Counted from the stretch's first letter, positions 16,769 to 25,955 are shown. The stretch is 64,000 bases of DNA from Gammaproteobacteria bacterium (GCA_016708925.1 JADJET010000006.1:1-64000); one strand, 5' to 3'. Notes: generated from the sequence alone by a model not told the origin. A program made the numbers and translations.

Positions 16769-18265
16769 CTAGCGCAGCGCGCCGCGCCGCTGCCAGGGCG
16801 CCAGCGCTCCGGCCAGCAGCACCAGGCAGAACAGGACCACTGGCGTTGAGCCGTGGGTGCTGAAGGGCGTGCTGCCGGTTCGCGGCAGCACGGAGGTGCG
16901 CAGGATGCCGGGGGCGAACTGGGGCAGGCTGGCGGTGACGCGGCCGCGGCTGTCCACGGCAGCGGTGATACCGTCGTTGGTGGCGCGCAGCACGGGTTTA
17001 CCGGTCTCGATGGCGCGCAGACGCGCCATCTGCAAATGCTGGTGGGGGCCGATGGACGCGCCGAACCAGGTGTCGTTGCTGACGGTGACCAGCAGATTCG
17101 CGTCCCGGGCAGAGGTGGCTACCAGATTCGGGTAAACGATTTCGTAGCAGATGGCGGCGGCGATGCGCAGCGCGCCCAGCGTGATCGGCGGCTGGTCTTC
17201 GGGTGCGCGGTTGAAGTTCGACATGGGCAGGTCGAAGAACGCGATCATGCCGCGCAGCCAGGGTTCGAGCGGCACGTATTCGCCGAACGGCACCAGCCGC
17301 CGCTTGCTGTAGGTGCCCGCTGCCGTGCCCAGCCCGATGAAGCTGTTGTAGTAGACATCCTCGCTTGCCGCGATCGGCAGACCCAGCAGCAGGCCCATTC
17401 CCTGTTTCCGCGCCCAGGCGTCTTCGCGGTCGAGAAACGGCTGCACTTCATGCCGAAAGTGCGGAATCGCGGTTTCCGGCCAGATCACCAGATCCTGTCG
17501 GGTCAGTGTGCGGTTGGTCGCGGTGAAATTCGCGAGAATGGCGGCGTCCGCGCTGCCGTCCCATTTCATGGCCAGGGATTGCGCCGGCTGCACCAGCGCC
17601 ACGGAGAGTATCGCCGTGCCGGGCTCGGTCCAGGGTCGGTCGTGCAGCAGCCAGCCGCCCATCCAGATGACGCTCACCGCGAGTGCGCTCGCCGCCAGCG
17701 CGTTGGCGCGGTTGAGCAGCGCCGCGAGCGCGGCGCCGGTAACCGCTACGCCGAGACTCATGCCGAGCACGCCGGTCACCGGCGCCCAGCCCGCCAGCCA
17801 AGTATCGAGCGGCGCGTAGCCCAGGTAGAGCCAGGGGAAGCCGGTCAGAAACCAGCCGCGCAGCCATTCGCCCAGCACCCACACCGCGGGAAAACCCAGC
17901 AGGATGCCGCGCAGTCGGCTAAGGTCCAGATAACCGCACAAAATGAACGGCAGCGCGAACAGCAATGCCATGCCCAGGGTAAACAGTCCGGTGAGCAGGA
18001 TGGCCAGCGGCGTGGAGGCCGCGCCGTAGGTATGGATGCTGACGTAAATCCAGGACGTGCCGGTGCCGTAGAAGCCGACCCCGAACCACCAGGCCAGCCT
18101 GAATGCAGTGCGTGGGGCAGTGCCGGTCAGCAGGAAACAGAGGATGCCCGCACTCAGGGGTGCCGCCAGCCAGAACCCGAAGGGTGCGAAGGCGAGCGGC
18201 AGCGCCGCACCGGCCAGCGTGGCGGCGACATAAAACAGTAACGGGGTCTGGCGTGCGGCGGGCAT
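16769..18265 (-). CDS. lnt: Apolipoprotein N-acyltransferase
   Basis: Inner-membrane enzyme that adds the third acyl chain to lipoproteins. The 498-residue protein has about six N-terminal membrane segments (1-200), then a periplasmic nitrilase-like domain carrying the Glu-Lys-Cys triad: Glu in WPETAIPHF, Lys in SKRRLVPFGEYVP, Cys in AAAICYEIVYP. A last membrane segment closes the C-terminus. It precedes corC by 4 bp (18266-18269) at the end of the miaB-side gene set, as in E. coli. Relevant partners here are lgt (54455) and the lipoproteins LptE and RlpA. Confidence 0.95.
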   Translation of the reverse strand: MPAARQTPLLFYVAATLAGAALPLAFAPFGFWLAAPLSAGILCFLLTGTAPRTAFRLAWWFGVGFYGTGTSWIYVSIHTYGAASTPLAILLTGLFTLGMALLFALPFILCGYLDLSRLRGILLGFPAVWVLGEWLRGWFLTGFPWLYLGYAPLDTWLAGWAPVTGVLGMSLGVAVTGAALAALLNRANALAASALAVSVIWMGGWLLHDRPWTEPGTAILSVALVQPAQSLAMKWDGSADAAILANFTATNRTLTRQDLVIWPETAIPHFRHEVQPFLDREDAWARKQGMGLLLGLPIAASEDVYYNSFIGLGTAAGTYSKRRLVPFGEYVPLEPWLRGMIAFFDLPMSNFNRAPEDQPPITLGALRIAAAICYEIVYPNLVATSARDANLLVTVSNDTWFGASIGPHQHLQMARLRAIETGKPVLRATNDGITAAVDSRGRVTASLPQFAPGILRTSVLPRTGSTPFSTHGSTPVVLFCLVLLAGALAPWQRRGALR

Positions 18266-18269
18266 GGCG

Positions 18270-19103
18270 TTAGTCGCCGGTGGCCGGCGTCACCCGGAGC
18301 TGATGCACCTGGCGCTCACCTCCCGCGACCACGGTGAAGACCAGTCCGTTCAGGGTGATGCATTCGCCCACCTCCGGGAGGTGCCCAAACGCGCAGGTCA
18401 CCAAACCGCCGATGGTGTCGAACTCGTCATCGCTCAGGGTGGCGCGAAAATGGTCGTTGAAGTCCTCGATCGCGGTCAGTCCCGCCACCAGAAAGCTGCC
18501 ATCGGGTTCGCGGCAGATCGCGCAGTCCGGATCCCGATCTTTTTCGTCGGCGATATCGCCGACGATTTCTTCGAGGATGTCCTCAATGGTGATCACGCCC
18601 GAGACGCCGCCGTACTCGTCGACCACCACCGCCATGTGGTAGCGCTGCTCGCGGAATTCGCGCAGCAGCACGTCGAGGCGTTTGGTTTCGGGAACCATGG
18701 TCGCGGGTCGGACGATATCGGCAAGGCGGAAAGTGTCGCGGCCCGAGAGCATCAGTGGCAGCAGATCCTTGGCGAGCAGGATGCCCCGGATGTCATCCAG
18801 GGATTCGCCCACCACCGGATAGCGGGAGTGCTTGGCGTGGATCACCCGCGCCAGAATTTCTTCCAGGGTCATCGCCGCTTCAATTACCACCATCTGGGAG
18901 GGAGGCACCATGATTTCGTGTGCCTGCAGACTGGATACAAGAAACGCGCCCCGGATGATGTCGAGGGACTGACTGTCGAGCAGATTGTCGTCGCGCGCGG
19001 TCTCCAGGATGTCGGCGAGCTCCTGCCGCGAGCGCAGCCGGGGCGCGAGATGCCGGACCAGACGCTTCAGCCAGGAGCGTCTACTGGGCGGTTCGGTGGT
19101 CAT
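18270..19103 (-). CDS. corC: Magnesium/cobalt efflux protein CorC (CBS domains)
   Basis: A 277-residue cytosolic protein with two CBS domains (about residues 60-180; QAHEIMVPPSQMVVIEA and later LLREFREQRYHMAVVVDEYGG) and a C-terminal CorC/HlyC transporter-associated domain. It belongs to the HlyC/CorC family named for magnesium and cobalt efflux in Salmonella, but has no membrane segment, so the direct role is uncertain. The ATG overlaps the ybeY stop codon by 4 bp. The place between lnt and ybeY is the standard one. Confidence 0.92.
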   Translation of the reverse strand: MTTEPPSRRSWLKRLVRHLAPRLRSRQELADILETARDDNLLDSQSLDIIRGAFLVSSLQAHEIMVPPSQMVVIEAAMTLEEILARVIHAKHSRYPVVGESLDDIRGILLAKDLLPLMLSGRDTFRLADIVRPATMVPETKRLDVLLREFREQRYHMAVVVDEYGGVSGVITIEDILEEIVGDIADEKDRDPDCAICREPDGSFLVAGLTAIEDFNDHFRATLSDDEFDTIGGLVTCAFGHLPEVGECITLNGLVFTVVAGGERQVHQLRVTPATGD

Positions 19104-19612
19104 GGCGGGTTGCTAGCGAAGGCCGGCGCCGGTGCGTAGGGCGGTGGAAAACGCAGGCCGGCGAGGATTTCGGTTTCCAGGGTTTCCATGCGCTCGGCCT
19201 CGGCGTCGTCTTGGTGGTCATGGCCGAGCAGATGCAATGTGCCGTGCACGATCATGTGCGCCCAGTGCGCGTCCGGCACCTTGCCCTGGTCCGCCGCCTC
19301 GCGCTCGACCACCGGCGCGCAGATCACGAGATCACCCAGCAGCGGCAGGCCCACCCATTCCGGCAGGTCGGCAGGAAACGACAGCACGTTGGTGGCGTGG
19401 GGCTGGCCGGTCCGTCCGGAAGACGGCTCGCGCAGCCGGTAGCGGGCGTAGAGTTCGCTGCCTTCGGTTTCATCGACGATGCGGATCGCTACCTGCGCGT
19501 CGGCCCGCCCGAGGTGGCGCAGGGTTGCCCGTAGCCAGCGGCGCAAGAGCGCCGGGGCGGGCACCACTGCACCGCCGGCGCAGGCGTTGTCGATCTGGAT
19601 GCTGATGCTCAT
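19100..19612 (-). CDS. ybeY: Endoribonuclease YbeY (rRNA maturation factor)
   Basis: Zinc-dependent endoribonuclease needed for 16S rRNA 3' end maturation and 70S quality control. The 170-residue protein has the signature HGTLHLLGHDHQDDAEAERM, with the three zinc-binding histidines in the H-x3-H-x5-H pattern, and the preceding LGDLVICAPVV strand. It overlaps phoH and corC by 4 bp each, so translation is coupled through the cluster. Confidence 0.95.
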   Translation of the reverse strand: MSISIQIDNACAGGAVVPAPALLRRWLRATLRHLGRADAQVAIRIVDETEGSELYARYRLREPSSGRTGQPHATNVLSFPADLPEWVGLPLLGDLVICAPVVEREAADQGKVPDAHWAHMIVHGTLHLLGHDHQDDAEAERMETLETEILAGLRFPPPYAPAPAFASNPP

Positions 19613-20613
19613 GACTCGCGCGGGCTGGCCGTGCGTTCGTGTGTTTCATAGGCCTCGACGATGCGTTGCACCAGCGGGTGGCGCACCACGTCCTTGGCGA
19701 CGAAGTGTGTGAAGGAAATTTCCTCGACGCCGGCGAGGACTTCTATCGCGTGGAGCAGTCCGGAACGGGTGCCGCGCGGCAGGTCGATCTGGGTGGTGTC
19801 GCCGGTGATCACCGCGGTGGCGCCAAAGCCCAGGCGGGTGAGGAACATCTTCATCTGTTCGCAGGTGGTGTTCTGGCTTTCGTCGAGAATGATGAACGCG
19901 TTGTTCAGGGTGCGTCCCCGCATGTAGGCGAGTGGTGCGACCTCGATGACCTGGCGTTCGACCAGCTTGCCGACGACTTCCCCGCCCAGCATTTCATAGA
20001 GGGCGTCGTAGAGCGGCCGCAGGTAGGGATCGACCTTCTGGGCCAGATCGCCGGGCAGGAAGCCGAGCTTTTCGCCGGCCTCGACCGCTGGTCGCACCAG
20101 CAGGATGCGCTCCACTTCCGAGCGCAGGTAGGCCTCCACCGCGCAGGCCACCGCGAGATAGGTCTTGCCGGTCCCCGCCGGACCGACGCCGAAGCTGATG
20201 TCGTGGGTCTGGATGGCGCGGACGTACTTCTGCTGGTTCACCCCGCGCGGATGGACGCTGCCCTTCTTGGTGCGCACGACACTGAAACCGGTGACGTTGT
20301 CGCCTACTTCGGCTGCCTGTTTGTTCATGCGATGCTCCATGTCCGACTGTTGCAGGAATACATGAATCTTGGCGGGGGTCAGAAGCCGGTCGCGGGCCGT
20401 CTCCTGATAGAGCTGGCGCACCAACGCCAGCGCCGTCCGGGCGCGGGTGTCGTCGCCGTAAAAGGCGAACACGTTGCCGCGGTTGCGGATCTCGATATTG
20501 AGGCGCGCTTCGATCTGATGGATGTTTTCGTCGAACTGGCCGCAGAGGCTCGCGAGACGGCGCGTGTCGTGGGGTTCCAGGGTGAGGGTTTGTACTGCCG
20601 CCAAGGTGTTCAA
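19609..20613 (-). CDS. ybeZ: PhoH-like ATPase (YbeZ)
   Basis: A 334-residue P-loop ATPase of the PhoH family, with Walker A VGPAGTGKTYLAVA (about 142-155) and Walker B FIILDESQNTT. YbeZ interacts with YbeY in other bacteria and is proposed to act as an RNA-related ATPase in ribosome maturation. The N-terminal segment MNTLAAVQTLTLEPHDTRRL and the GRTLNNAFIILDE motif fit. It lies between miaB and ybeY; the 142-bp gap to miaB (20614-20755) holds nothing I can assign. Confidence 0.93.
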   Translation of the reverse strand: MNTLAAVQTLTLEPHDTRRLASLCGQFDENIHQIEARLNIEIRNRGNVFAFYGDDTRARTALALVRQLYQETARDRLLTPAKIHVFLQQSDMEHRMNKQAAEVGDNVTGFSVVRTKKGSVHPRGVNQQKYVRAIQTHDISFGVGPAGTGKTYLAVACAVEAYLRSEVERILLVRPAVEAGEKLGFLPGDLAQKVDPYLRPLYDALYEMLGGEVVGKLVERQVIEVAPLAYMRGRTLNNAFIILDESQNTTCEQMKMFLTRLGFGATAVITGDTTQIDLPRGTRSGLLHAIEVLAGVEEISFTHFVAKDVVRHPLVQRIVEAYETHERTASPRES

Positions 20614-20755
20614 ACGGTTTGCTGCGACGCCTGCCGGGGGTCTCGGCCAAGAATAGCGACTTTGGTGGTCGTGGGGAAGACGGGTGTGCGGAATGGGGGC
20701 GCGGCGGTGTTCCGCGCTGTCGGCATCGATCCGGGCAGCATGCGCAGGGTCCGGC

Positions 20756-22102
20756 TCAGGGTCCGGCCAGCTCGCCGCGCAGCGAGTTGGGCAATGCTTC
20801 CCGGATGCGCATCGGCACGAAGGTGCCGATCAGGTTGTGCGCGGCGGCTGCGAAGTTGACTACCCGGTTGTTCTCGGTGCGGCCCTGCAGTTCCCCGGGA
20901 TCCTTGCGGGACAGGCCGGTGACCAGCACCCGATGGGTCTGGCCCACCATGCTCTGGCTGATGGCCGCCGCCTGTTGGTTGATGCGGTGCTGGAGAATCT
21001 GCAAGCGCTGTTTTTTGACCTCGTCCGGTGTGTCGTCGGGCAGGCTGGCCGCCGGCGTACCCGGGCGGCGGCTGTAAACAAAGCTGAACGACTGGTCGAA
21101 CGCGATTTCCTCGATCAATTGCATGGTGCGGGCGAAATCGTCGGCGGTTTCGCCCGGAAAGCCGATGATGAAATCGGACGAGATGCTGATGTCCGGGCGC
21201 AGCGCGCGCAGGCGGCGGATTTTCGATTTGTATTCGAGCACCGTGTGGCCGCGTTTCATCGCGCTCAGGATGCGGTCCGAGCCGCTCTGCACCGGCAGAT
21301 GCACATGGCTGACCAGTTCCGGCACTTCCGCGTAGACGTCGATCAGCGCCTGGGAAAACTCCACCGGGTGGGACGTGGTGTAGCGGATCCGGTCGATGCC
21401 GTCGATGCGTGCCACCGCGACGATCAGTTCGGCGAGATCGCTGGTGCCGCCGGTGGGCAGCGCGCCGCGATACGCGTTGACGTTCTGGCCCAGCAGGTTC
21501 ACCTCGCGCACGCCCTGCTCGGCCAGTTGCGCGACTTCGGTGAGCACGTCCAGCGCTGGCCGGCTGACTTCCTCGCCCCGGGTATAGGGCACGACGCAGA
21601 AGGTGCAGTACTTGGAGCAGCCCTCCATGACGGAGACATGGGCGCTGACGCCATCGGCGACCGGGCGCGGCAGATGATCGAATTTTTCAATTTCGGGAAA
21701 ACTGATGTCCACCACCACGGTCCCGTCGGCCTGGCGGCGCTGCCGGATCATCTCCGGCAGCCGGTGCAGGGTCTGGGGTCCGAATACCAGATCGACATGG
21801 GGCGCGCGGCGGGCAATGGCGTCGCCCTCCTGGCTGGCCACACAGCCGCCGACGCCGATGATCAGGTCGGGATTGCGCTCCTTCAGGTGCTTCCAGCGCC
21901 CCAATTGGTGAAAGACCTTTTCCTGCGCCTTCTCGCGAATGGAGCAGGTATTGAGCAGCAGCACATCGGCTTCGGCCGGATCGTCGGTGGCAATCAGGCC
22001 GTGGCTGTCACCGAGCAGATCGCGCATTCGCGCGGAGTCGTACTCGTTCATCTGGCAGCCCTGGGTGACGATGTGGAGTTTGCGCTCCCTGGTCTTGGTC
22101 AT
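20756..22102 (-). CDS. miaB: tRNA-2-methylthio-N(6)-dimethylallyladenosine synthase MiaB
   Basis: Radical-SAM methylthiotransferase converting i6A37 to ms2i6A37 in tRNAs reading codons that start with U. The 448-residue protein has three cysteines for the second cluster (TQGCQMNEYD, LNTCSIREKA, GVGGCVASQ) in the N-terminal domain, the radical-SAM motif GCSKYCTFCVVPYTRG, and a C-terminal TRAM domain (about 375-440). Length is normal. It starts the miaB-phoH-ybeY-corC-lnt series. Confidence 0.96.
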   Translation of the reverse strand: MTKTRERKLHIVTQGCQMNEYDSARMRDLLGDSHGLIATDDPAEADVLLLNTCSIREKAQEKVFHQLGRWKHLKERNPDLIIGVGGCVASQEGDAIARRAPHVDLVFGPQTLHRLPEMIRQRRQADGTVVVDISFPEIEKFDHLPRPVADGVSAHVSVMEGCSKYCTFCVVPYTRGEEVSRPALDVLTEVAQLAEQGVREVNLLGQNVNAYRGALPTGGTSDLAELIVAVARIDGIDRIRYTTSHPVEFSQALIDVYAEVPELVSHVHLPVQSGSDRILSAMKRGHTVLEYKSKIRRLRALRPDISISSDFIIGFPGETADDFARTMQLIEEIAFDQSFSFVYSRRPGTPAASLPDDTPDEVKKQRLQILQHRINQQAAAISQSMVGQTHRVLVTGLSRKDPGELQGRTENNRVVNFAAAAHNLIGTFVPMRIREALPNSLRGELAGP

Positions 22103-22134
22103 GGTGTGCTGGTGGCTTGAAGGCGAGGCGGCGA

Positions 22135-22140
22135 ATTATA
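22135..22140 (-). promoter_or_regulatory. Consensus -10 element for miaB
   Basis: On the minus strand a perfect TATAAT lies 32 bp before the miaB ATG, in the divergent gap with the DUF1820 gene. No clear -35 at 16-18 bp. Confidence 0.5.
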
Positions 22141-22192
22141 GCGCAGGGGGTGTGCCGGCCGTGCCTTGAAAAGCCGGATTGGAGCCTCACTG

Positions 22193-22201
22193 TGGTATTC
22201 T
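22193..22201 (+). promoter_or_regulatory. Extended -10 promoter before the DUF1820 gene
   Basis: TGGTATTCT gives an extended -10 (TG, one base, TATTCT) ending 29 bp before the ATG at 22231. Extended -10 promoters can work without a strong -35, and none is seen at the proper spacing. Confidence 0.4.
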
Positions 22202-22230
22202 GTTCCCGGTAACCGCCAGAGCCGCTCGGC

Positions 22231-22572
22231 ATGACCAACGACCCCATCTACAAGATCATCTTCGTCAATCAGGGCCAGGTGTACGAGGTTTACGCCCGTT
22301 ATGTCTATCAGAGCGATCTCATGGGCTTCATCGAGATCGAGGAGTTCGTGTTCGGCGAAAAATCCCAGTTGATCGTTGATCCGGCCGAAGAAAAGCTCAA
22401 GACCGAGTTCTCCGAGGTCAAGCGCAGTTTCATCCCCATGCACTCCATCGTGCGCATCGACGAAGTCGAGAAGGAAGGCGTGTGCAAGGTCAGCGATGCG
22501 CGCGGCAGCAACGTGATGGCGTTTCCCGGCGCGCCGGCCGTATCGAGCCGAACCACCAAAAACGATTCCTGA
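22231..22572 (+). CDS. DUF1820 family protein
   Basis: A 113-residue soluble protein of the DUF1820 family, function unknown, common in Gammaproteobacteria. It begins MTNDPIYKIIFVNQGQVYEV and continues with the conserved MGFIEIEEFVFGE and FIPMHSIVRIDEVEKEG segments; the last 20 residues are variable and polar. It is divergent from miaB. The start is fixed by the conserved N-terminus. Confidence 0.88.
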   Translation: MTNDPIYKIIFVNQGQVYEVYARYVYQSDLMGFIEIEEFVFGEKSQLIVDPAEEKLKTEFSEVKRSFIPMHSIVRIDEVEKEGVCKVSDARGSNVMAFPGAPAVSSRTTKNDS

Positions 22573-22661
22573 TTCGTCCGCCCCGGTTGATGCCGCGAGC
22601 GGTTTGCGGGGTGATGGTGGTGAACGCAGGCTGATCGCCAGCTTCCCACACGGAGGTGATC

Positions 22662-22955
22662 ATGAAAATCGGCGCGGCGATCTTTGTTCTGGCGATGCTG
22701 TACCTCTTTTATCCCAGCTACGAGCTGCAAATACGCGCCACAACCGGCGACAACTGGACCACCGCTGGCAATCCCACCTGGGGCAACACCATCTGGTCGC
22801 GCGACCAGTGTAGAAAGCAGGGGCGGGCGCTGCGTGACATGCAGTGGCGCTGCCGGCAGAACAACCCGTGGCACCTGCTCTTCCAGACTTCCACCCGCTA
22901 CGATCCCGAGATTCGCGACGGCCAGGAAGTGCTGTCGGGCGATGCGAGCGAATAG
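22662..22955 (+). CDS. Small secreted or membrane-anchored hypothetical protein
   Basis: I do not recognise this 97-residue protein. It has one N-terminal hydrophobic segment (MKIGAAIFVLAMLYLFYP), a signal peptide or anchor, followed by a polar domain with two cysteines (RDQCRKQGRAL and MQWRCRQ) that could form a disulfide in the periplasm. The ATG at 22662 follows a GGAGG ribosome binding site (22652-22656) by 5 bp; an in-frame GTG at 22656 overlaps that site and is unlikely. The MOSC gene follows after 6 bp. Confidence 0.72.
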   Translation: MKIGAAIFVLAMLYLFYPSYELQIRATTGDNWTTAGNPTWGNTIWSRDQCRKQGRALRDMQWRCRQNNPWHLLFQTSTRYDPEIRDGQEVLSGDASE

Positions 22956-22961
22956 CCGGCA

Positions 22962-23459
22962 ATGGTGCCGCGCAGCGCCACGGCAAGGGTATCCGGTCGG
23001 GTGATCGGCATTTATACCGCTTCCGCCCGGGGCGAATTGCCCAGGGCCGTGGAGGCCGTTGCGGCACTGGCGGGGGTGGGGCTTGCGGGCGATCGCTATG
23101 CCATGGGCGTCGGCACCTGGTCCGACTGGCCGGGCACCGGACGTGCGGTGACCCTGATCGCCACCGAAGTGCTGGACGCCCTGCCCGTGTCATGCCGCCT
23201 CAGCGCGGCCGAGGCTCGGCGCAACCTGCTCACCCGCGGCGTCGATCTCAATGCGCTGGTCGGCCGGGAGTTCCGCATCGGCGGTGTCCGGTTGCTGGGT
23301 CAGCGCTTGTGCGAGCCCTGTCGTCACCTCGAGGCACTGACCCGACCGGGTGTCGCCGCGCAATTGCTCGGGCGCGGCGGGCTGCGCGCGGATGTCCTTG
23401 CGAGTGGCTTGATCCGCTGCGGCGATGCCCTTGAAATCCTGCCGTTGCCCGCCGCATGA
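22962..23459 (+). CDS. MOSC domain protein
   Basis: A 165-residue MOSC-domain protein. MOSC domains bind sulfur or molybdenum cofactor and occur in YiiM/mARC-type reductases of N-hydroxylated compounds. Visible hallmarks are VGLAGDRYAMG, the LLTRGVDLNALVG segment and a cysteine pair in GQRLCEPCRHLE, the position of the conserved MOSC cysteine. No fused redox domain is present, so it would need a separate partner. The role here is unknown. Confidence 0.85.
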   Translation: MVPRSATARVSGRVIGIYTASARGELPRAVEAVAALAGVGLAGDRYAMGVGTWSDWPGTGRAVTLIATEVLDALPVSCRLSAAEARRNLLTRGVDLNALVGREFRIGGVRLLGQRLCEPCRHLEALTRPGVAAQLLGRGGLRADVLASGLIRCGDALEILPLPAA

Positions 23460-23468
23460 TGAGGCGGG

Positions 23469-23918
23469 ATGAGGCTAAGGAGTGACGCGAGCGTGAGCGA
23501 TGAACCAAGGATCGCCGGGTCCTGTCTCTGTGGCCAGGTCGCGTTCGAGGTCTGGGGGCCGTTCGCGCGTTTCGTGCTCTGCCATTGTTCGCGCTGCCGC
23601 AAGGCGACCGCTGCGGCCCACGCCGCGAACCTGTTCACCGGTCCGGATCATGTACACTGGCTGCGCGGACGCGAGCTGATCAAGCGCTACCAGATTCCCG
23701 AGGCGCGCAGTTTCTCCAAATGCTTCTGTACTCACTGCGGTTCGGCGCTGCCCTATGTCAGCCGCAACGGCGAGTACCTGATCGTTCCCGCGGGAGTGCT
23801 CGACGGAGATCCGGGGGTGGTGCCGGAGCGGCAGATTTTCTGGGACAGCCGGGCCTGCTGGTATGCAGCGGGGCTCACCGCGCCGCGTTTCGCCGAGTAT
23901 CCGCCCGCGGTCGTCTAA
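23469..23918 (+). CDS. GFA family (glutathione-dependent formaldehyde-activating-like) protein
   Basis: A 149-residue zinc-binding GFA/CENP-V fold protein. The zinc cysteines lie in GSCLCGQVAFEV, CHCSRCRKATAAAHAAN and FCTHCGSALPY. The family was named for an enzyme joining formaldehyde to glutathione, but most members have no shown activity. Two starts are possible: ATG at 23469, or GTG at 23493 preceded by a better spaced TAAGGAG (23476-23482). The second would give 141 residues and still include the whole domain. Confidence 0.88.
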   Translation: MRLRSDASVSDEPRIAGSCLCGQVAFEVWGPFARFVLCHCSRCRKATAAAHAANLFTGPDHVHWLRGRELIKRYQIPEARSFSKCFCTHCGSALPYVSRNGEYLIVPAGVLDGDPGVVPERQIFWDSRACWYAAGLTAPRFAEYPPAVV

Positions 23919-23952
23919 CGGGATATCCCGCGATCGTGTCCAACTCCCCGCT

Positions 23953-24816
23953 TCAGCCCCAGTGGCCGAGCATGCCCCGCAGTGCGTCGATGAAGGCCAG
24001 GGGCTGGTCCAGAAACACATGGTGGGCCGCGCCCGGGATGGCGGTGAAAGGCGAGCCGCGCGGCGCCACATACTGAAGATAATCAAGCACTTCCTGGCTG
24101 ATGATGGCGCTCAGGGTGCCCGAGATCATGCCGAAGCCGGTGGCGAGGTTGAGCAGGGCGTCGGTCTGGTCTTCAAAGCGGAAATTGTCGAGCAGCGCCG
24201 GATCGGCCTTCAGCGCCCAGCCGTCTCCCACTTCCCGCACCGAGTGCCGGGCGATGTGGTCGATCAAGAACTGATTCGGACAGCGTTGCGGCGGAATGAC
24301 CCGAAAAGCCGCGCTGGCGCTGGCGGCGTCCGGATAGATCGCGTGCGGCAGAAAGCCCGAGGTGCTGCGCGTGCGGCCCTCCCCAGGCAGCGGGACCAGT
24401 TTGGCATCCACCGAGATCATGGCCTTGACCCGCTCCGGAAAGCGCGCTGCCGTGCGCAGCGCGATACCGCCGCCAAAGCTGTGGCCGACCACGAGCATCG
24501 GCGCGCCGATGTCGGCGGCCTCCGCCACCGCGATCACCTCGTCGGCGAAAGTATCGAGGTCATAGTGTTCCCGATGACCGCTGTCGCCCGCGCCGGAGCA
24601 ATCCAGTGCCACCACCCGATAGTCGGCCGCAAAGGCCGGCGCGATGAAATCCCACCAGTGGCTGTGGGCGTTGAAGCCGTGGATCAGCAGGAGCCCGGGG
24701 CGCCCAAGGCTGCCCCAGCACCGGTAGGCGATGGGGCAGCCTTGCACAGTGACGCCACCAGTCTGTACCGGCTGGGTGAGCGCGTCATTGAACCAAGGGG
24801 GAAGGTCGTCGGCCAT
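23953..24816 (-). CDS. Alpha/beta hydrolase
   Basis: A 287-residue alpha/beta-hydrolase-fold protein. The nucleophile serine is in GHSFGGGIALRTA, the oxyanion region in LLIHGFNAHSHWWDF, and the catalytic histidine in PGAAHHVFLDQPLAFIDAL near the C-terminus. No signal peptide. The substrate is unknown; esterase, lactonase or C-C hydrolase are all possible. It is followed upstream on the same strand by a MAPEG gene with a 30-bp gap, so the two may be co-transcribed. Confidence 0.85.
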   Translation of the reverse strand: MADDLPPWFNDALTQPVQTGGVTVQGCPIAYRCWGSLGRPGLLLIHGFNAHSHWWDFIAPAFAADYRVVALDCSGAGDSGHREHYDLDTFADEVIAVAEAADIGAPMLVVGHSFGGGIALRTAARFPERVKAMISVDAKLVPLPGEGRTRSTSGFLPHAIYPDAASASAAFRVIPPQRCPNQFLIDHIARHSVREVGDGWALKADPALLDNFRFEDQTDALLNLATGFGMISGTLSAIISQEVLDYLQYVAPRGSPFTAIPGAAHHVFLDQPLAFIDALRGMLGHWG

Positions 24817-24846
24817 GAGCTGTCCGTGATTGCTGGTGGCGGGAAA

Positions 24847-25254
24847 TCAAAACAGCATCTGGTAGGCGTAGCAAGCCATCAGCAATACCTGAATGAAAAA
24901 GAAGGTGGCGCGAATCCACACCATTGCTGGGCTGGTGGAAATCATGTGCACCACCGACTGCGCGATGCGTGCATAAAGCACATACATGGCCGTAGTCTCC
25001 ATGATTCCGAATTGTCCAGAGAGCCCCGCCACCGCTACCAGAGCCGCGAATACCGGCAGGTTTTCCACGCAGTTCATGTGCGCGCGGGTTACCCGGTGGC
25101 CGAAACCAGGCAGGTCCTCGCCGGAAGGAGAAAATTTGTTGATGGGGATTTTCGCGCTGCCAAAGAAATTGGCCATCCGGTTGGTGGCCATGATCAGGGC
25201 GAGGACAATGGTCCAGCCGGCGAAACCGGCAAGTGCGGTCAATGCGGGGTTCAT
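24847..25254 (-). CDS. MAPEG family membrane protein
   Basis: A 135-residue protein with about four membrane helices, of the MAPEG family (membrane-associated proteins in eicosanoid and glutathione metabolism). The motif RVTRAHMNCVENLPVFAALV, with Arg, Asn and Glu, is the family signature for glutathione binding; bacterial members can have glutathione transferase activity. The start MNPALTALAG follows AAGGAAAAG at a suitable distance; an upstream in-frame extension lacks hydrophobic character. The function in this cell is unknown. Confidence 0.87.
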   Translation of the reverse strand: MNPALTALAGFAGWTIVLALIMATNRMANFFGSAKIPINKFSPSGEDLPGFGHRVTRAHMNCVENLPVFAALVAVAGLSGQFGIMETTAMYVLYARIAQSVVHMISTSPAMVWIRATFFFIQVLLMACYAYQMLF

Positions 25255-25316
25255 GTTACTTTTCCTTATGGTTGTTATTGGCGCCCTGATGTTACTCGCG
25301 GGAGGGGGTGAGGTAA

Positions 25317-25940
25317 ATGTCCGATTTGACAAATGAAGTTGCGCCAGCCGGCGCTATGGCGACTCGGGAACTCCCGCTGTTTCCGCTCCAGCGCACAGTG
25401 TTTCCCGGGGTGACGATCCCGATGCGGATTTTCGAGCAGCGCTATCTGCGCCTGGTGCGCGAATCCCTGGCGACGGCAAAGCCCTTTGCCGTGGTGCCGA
25501 TTCTGTCGGGGCGGGAAGTGGGCGCCACGCCGGCGATAGCCGAGCGCGGCACCCTGGTGACCATCGCCGACTGGTCGCAACTCCCCAACGGCCTGCTCGG
25601 CATCGAGGTGCGCGGCGAGCAGCGCCTCCGAGTCGGCGCCACCCGGGTCGAAGCCGACGGCTTGATGCGGGGCGAAGTCATGCTCGATGCGCCGGACCAG
25701 GCGGTCCCGCTGGCCGGGGACGACAGCGATCTGGTCGCGCTGCTGGGCGATCTGGCCCGGCACTTCGGGGTCGAAGCGCGCTACCTCAATGACAGCCTCG
25801 ACGGCATCACCCTCGCCTGGCGTCTGGCGGATCTGCTGCCCGTCGCCCTGGAGCGCAAGATCGCCCTGCTGGGGATGGCTGATCCGCTGGTGCGACTCAT
25901 TGAAGTGCGCAGTTGGGTGATCGAGCTGTCCCATCGGTGA
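25317..25940 (+). CDS. LON substrate-binding domain protein
   Basis: A 207-residue protein with only the N-terminal (LAN/LON) domain of Lon protease and no ATPase or protease part. The opening LPLFPLQRTVFPGVTIPMRIFEQRYL is the LON-domain signature. Such stand-alone proteins are common in proteobacteria and their role is unclear; substrate recognition has been proposed. A strong ribosome binding site (GGAGGGGGTGAGG) precedes the ATG. Divergent from the MAPEG gene. Confidence 0.88.
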   Translation: MSDLTNEVAPAGAMATRELPLFPLQRTVFPGVTIPMRIFEQRYLRLVRESLATAKPFAVVPILSGREVGATPAIAERGTLVTIADWSQLPNGLLGIEVRGEQRLRVGATRVEADGLMRGEVMLDAPDQAVPLAGDDSDLVALLGDLARHFGVEARYLNDSLDGITLAWRLADLLPVALERKIALLGMADPLVRLIEVRSWVIELSHR

Positions 25941-25955
25941 GCGGCCCGGCCGGGG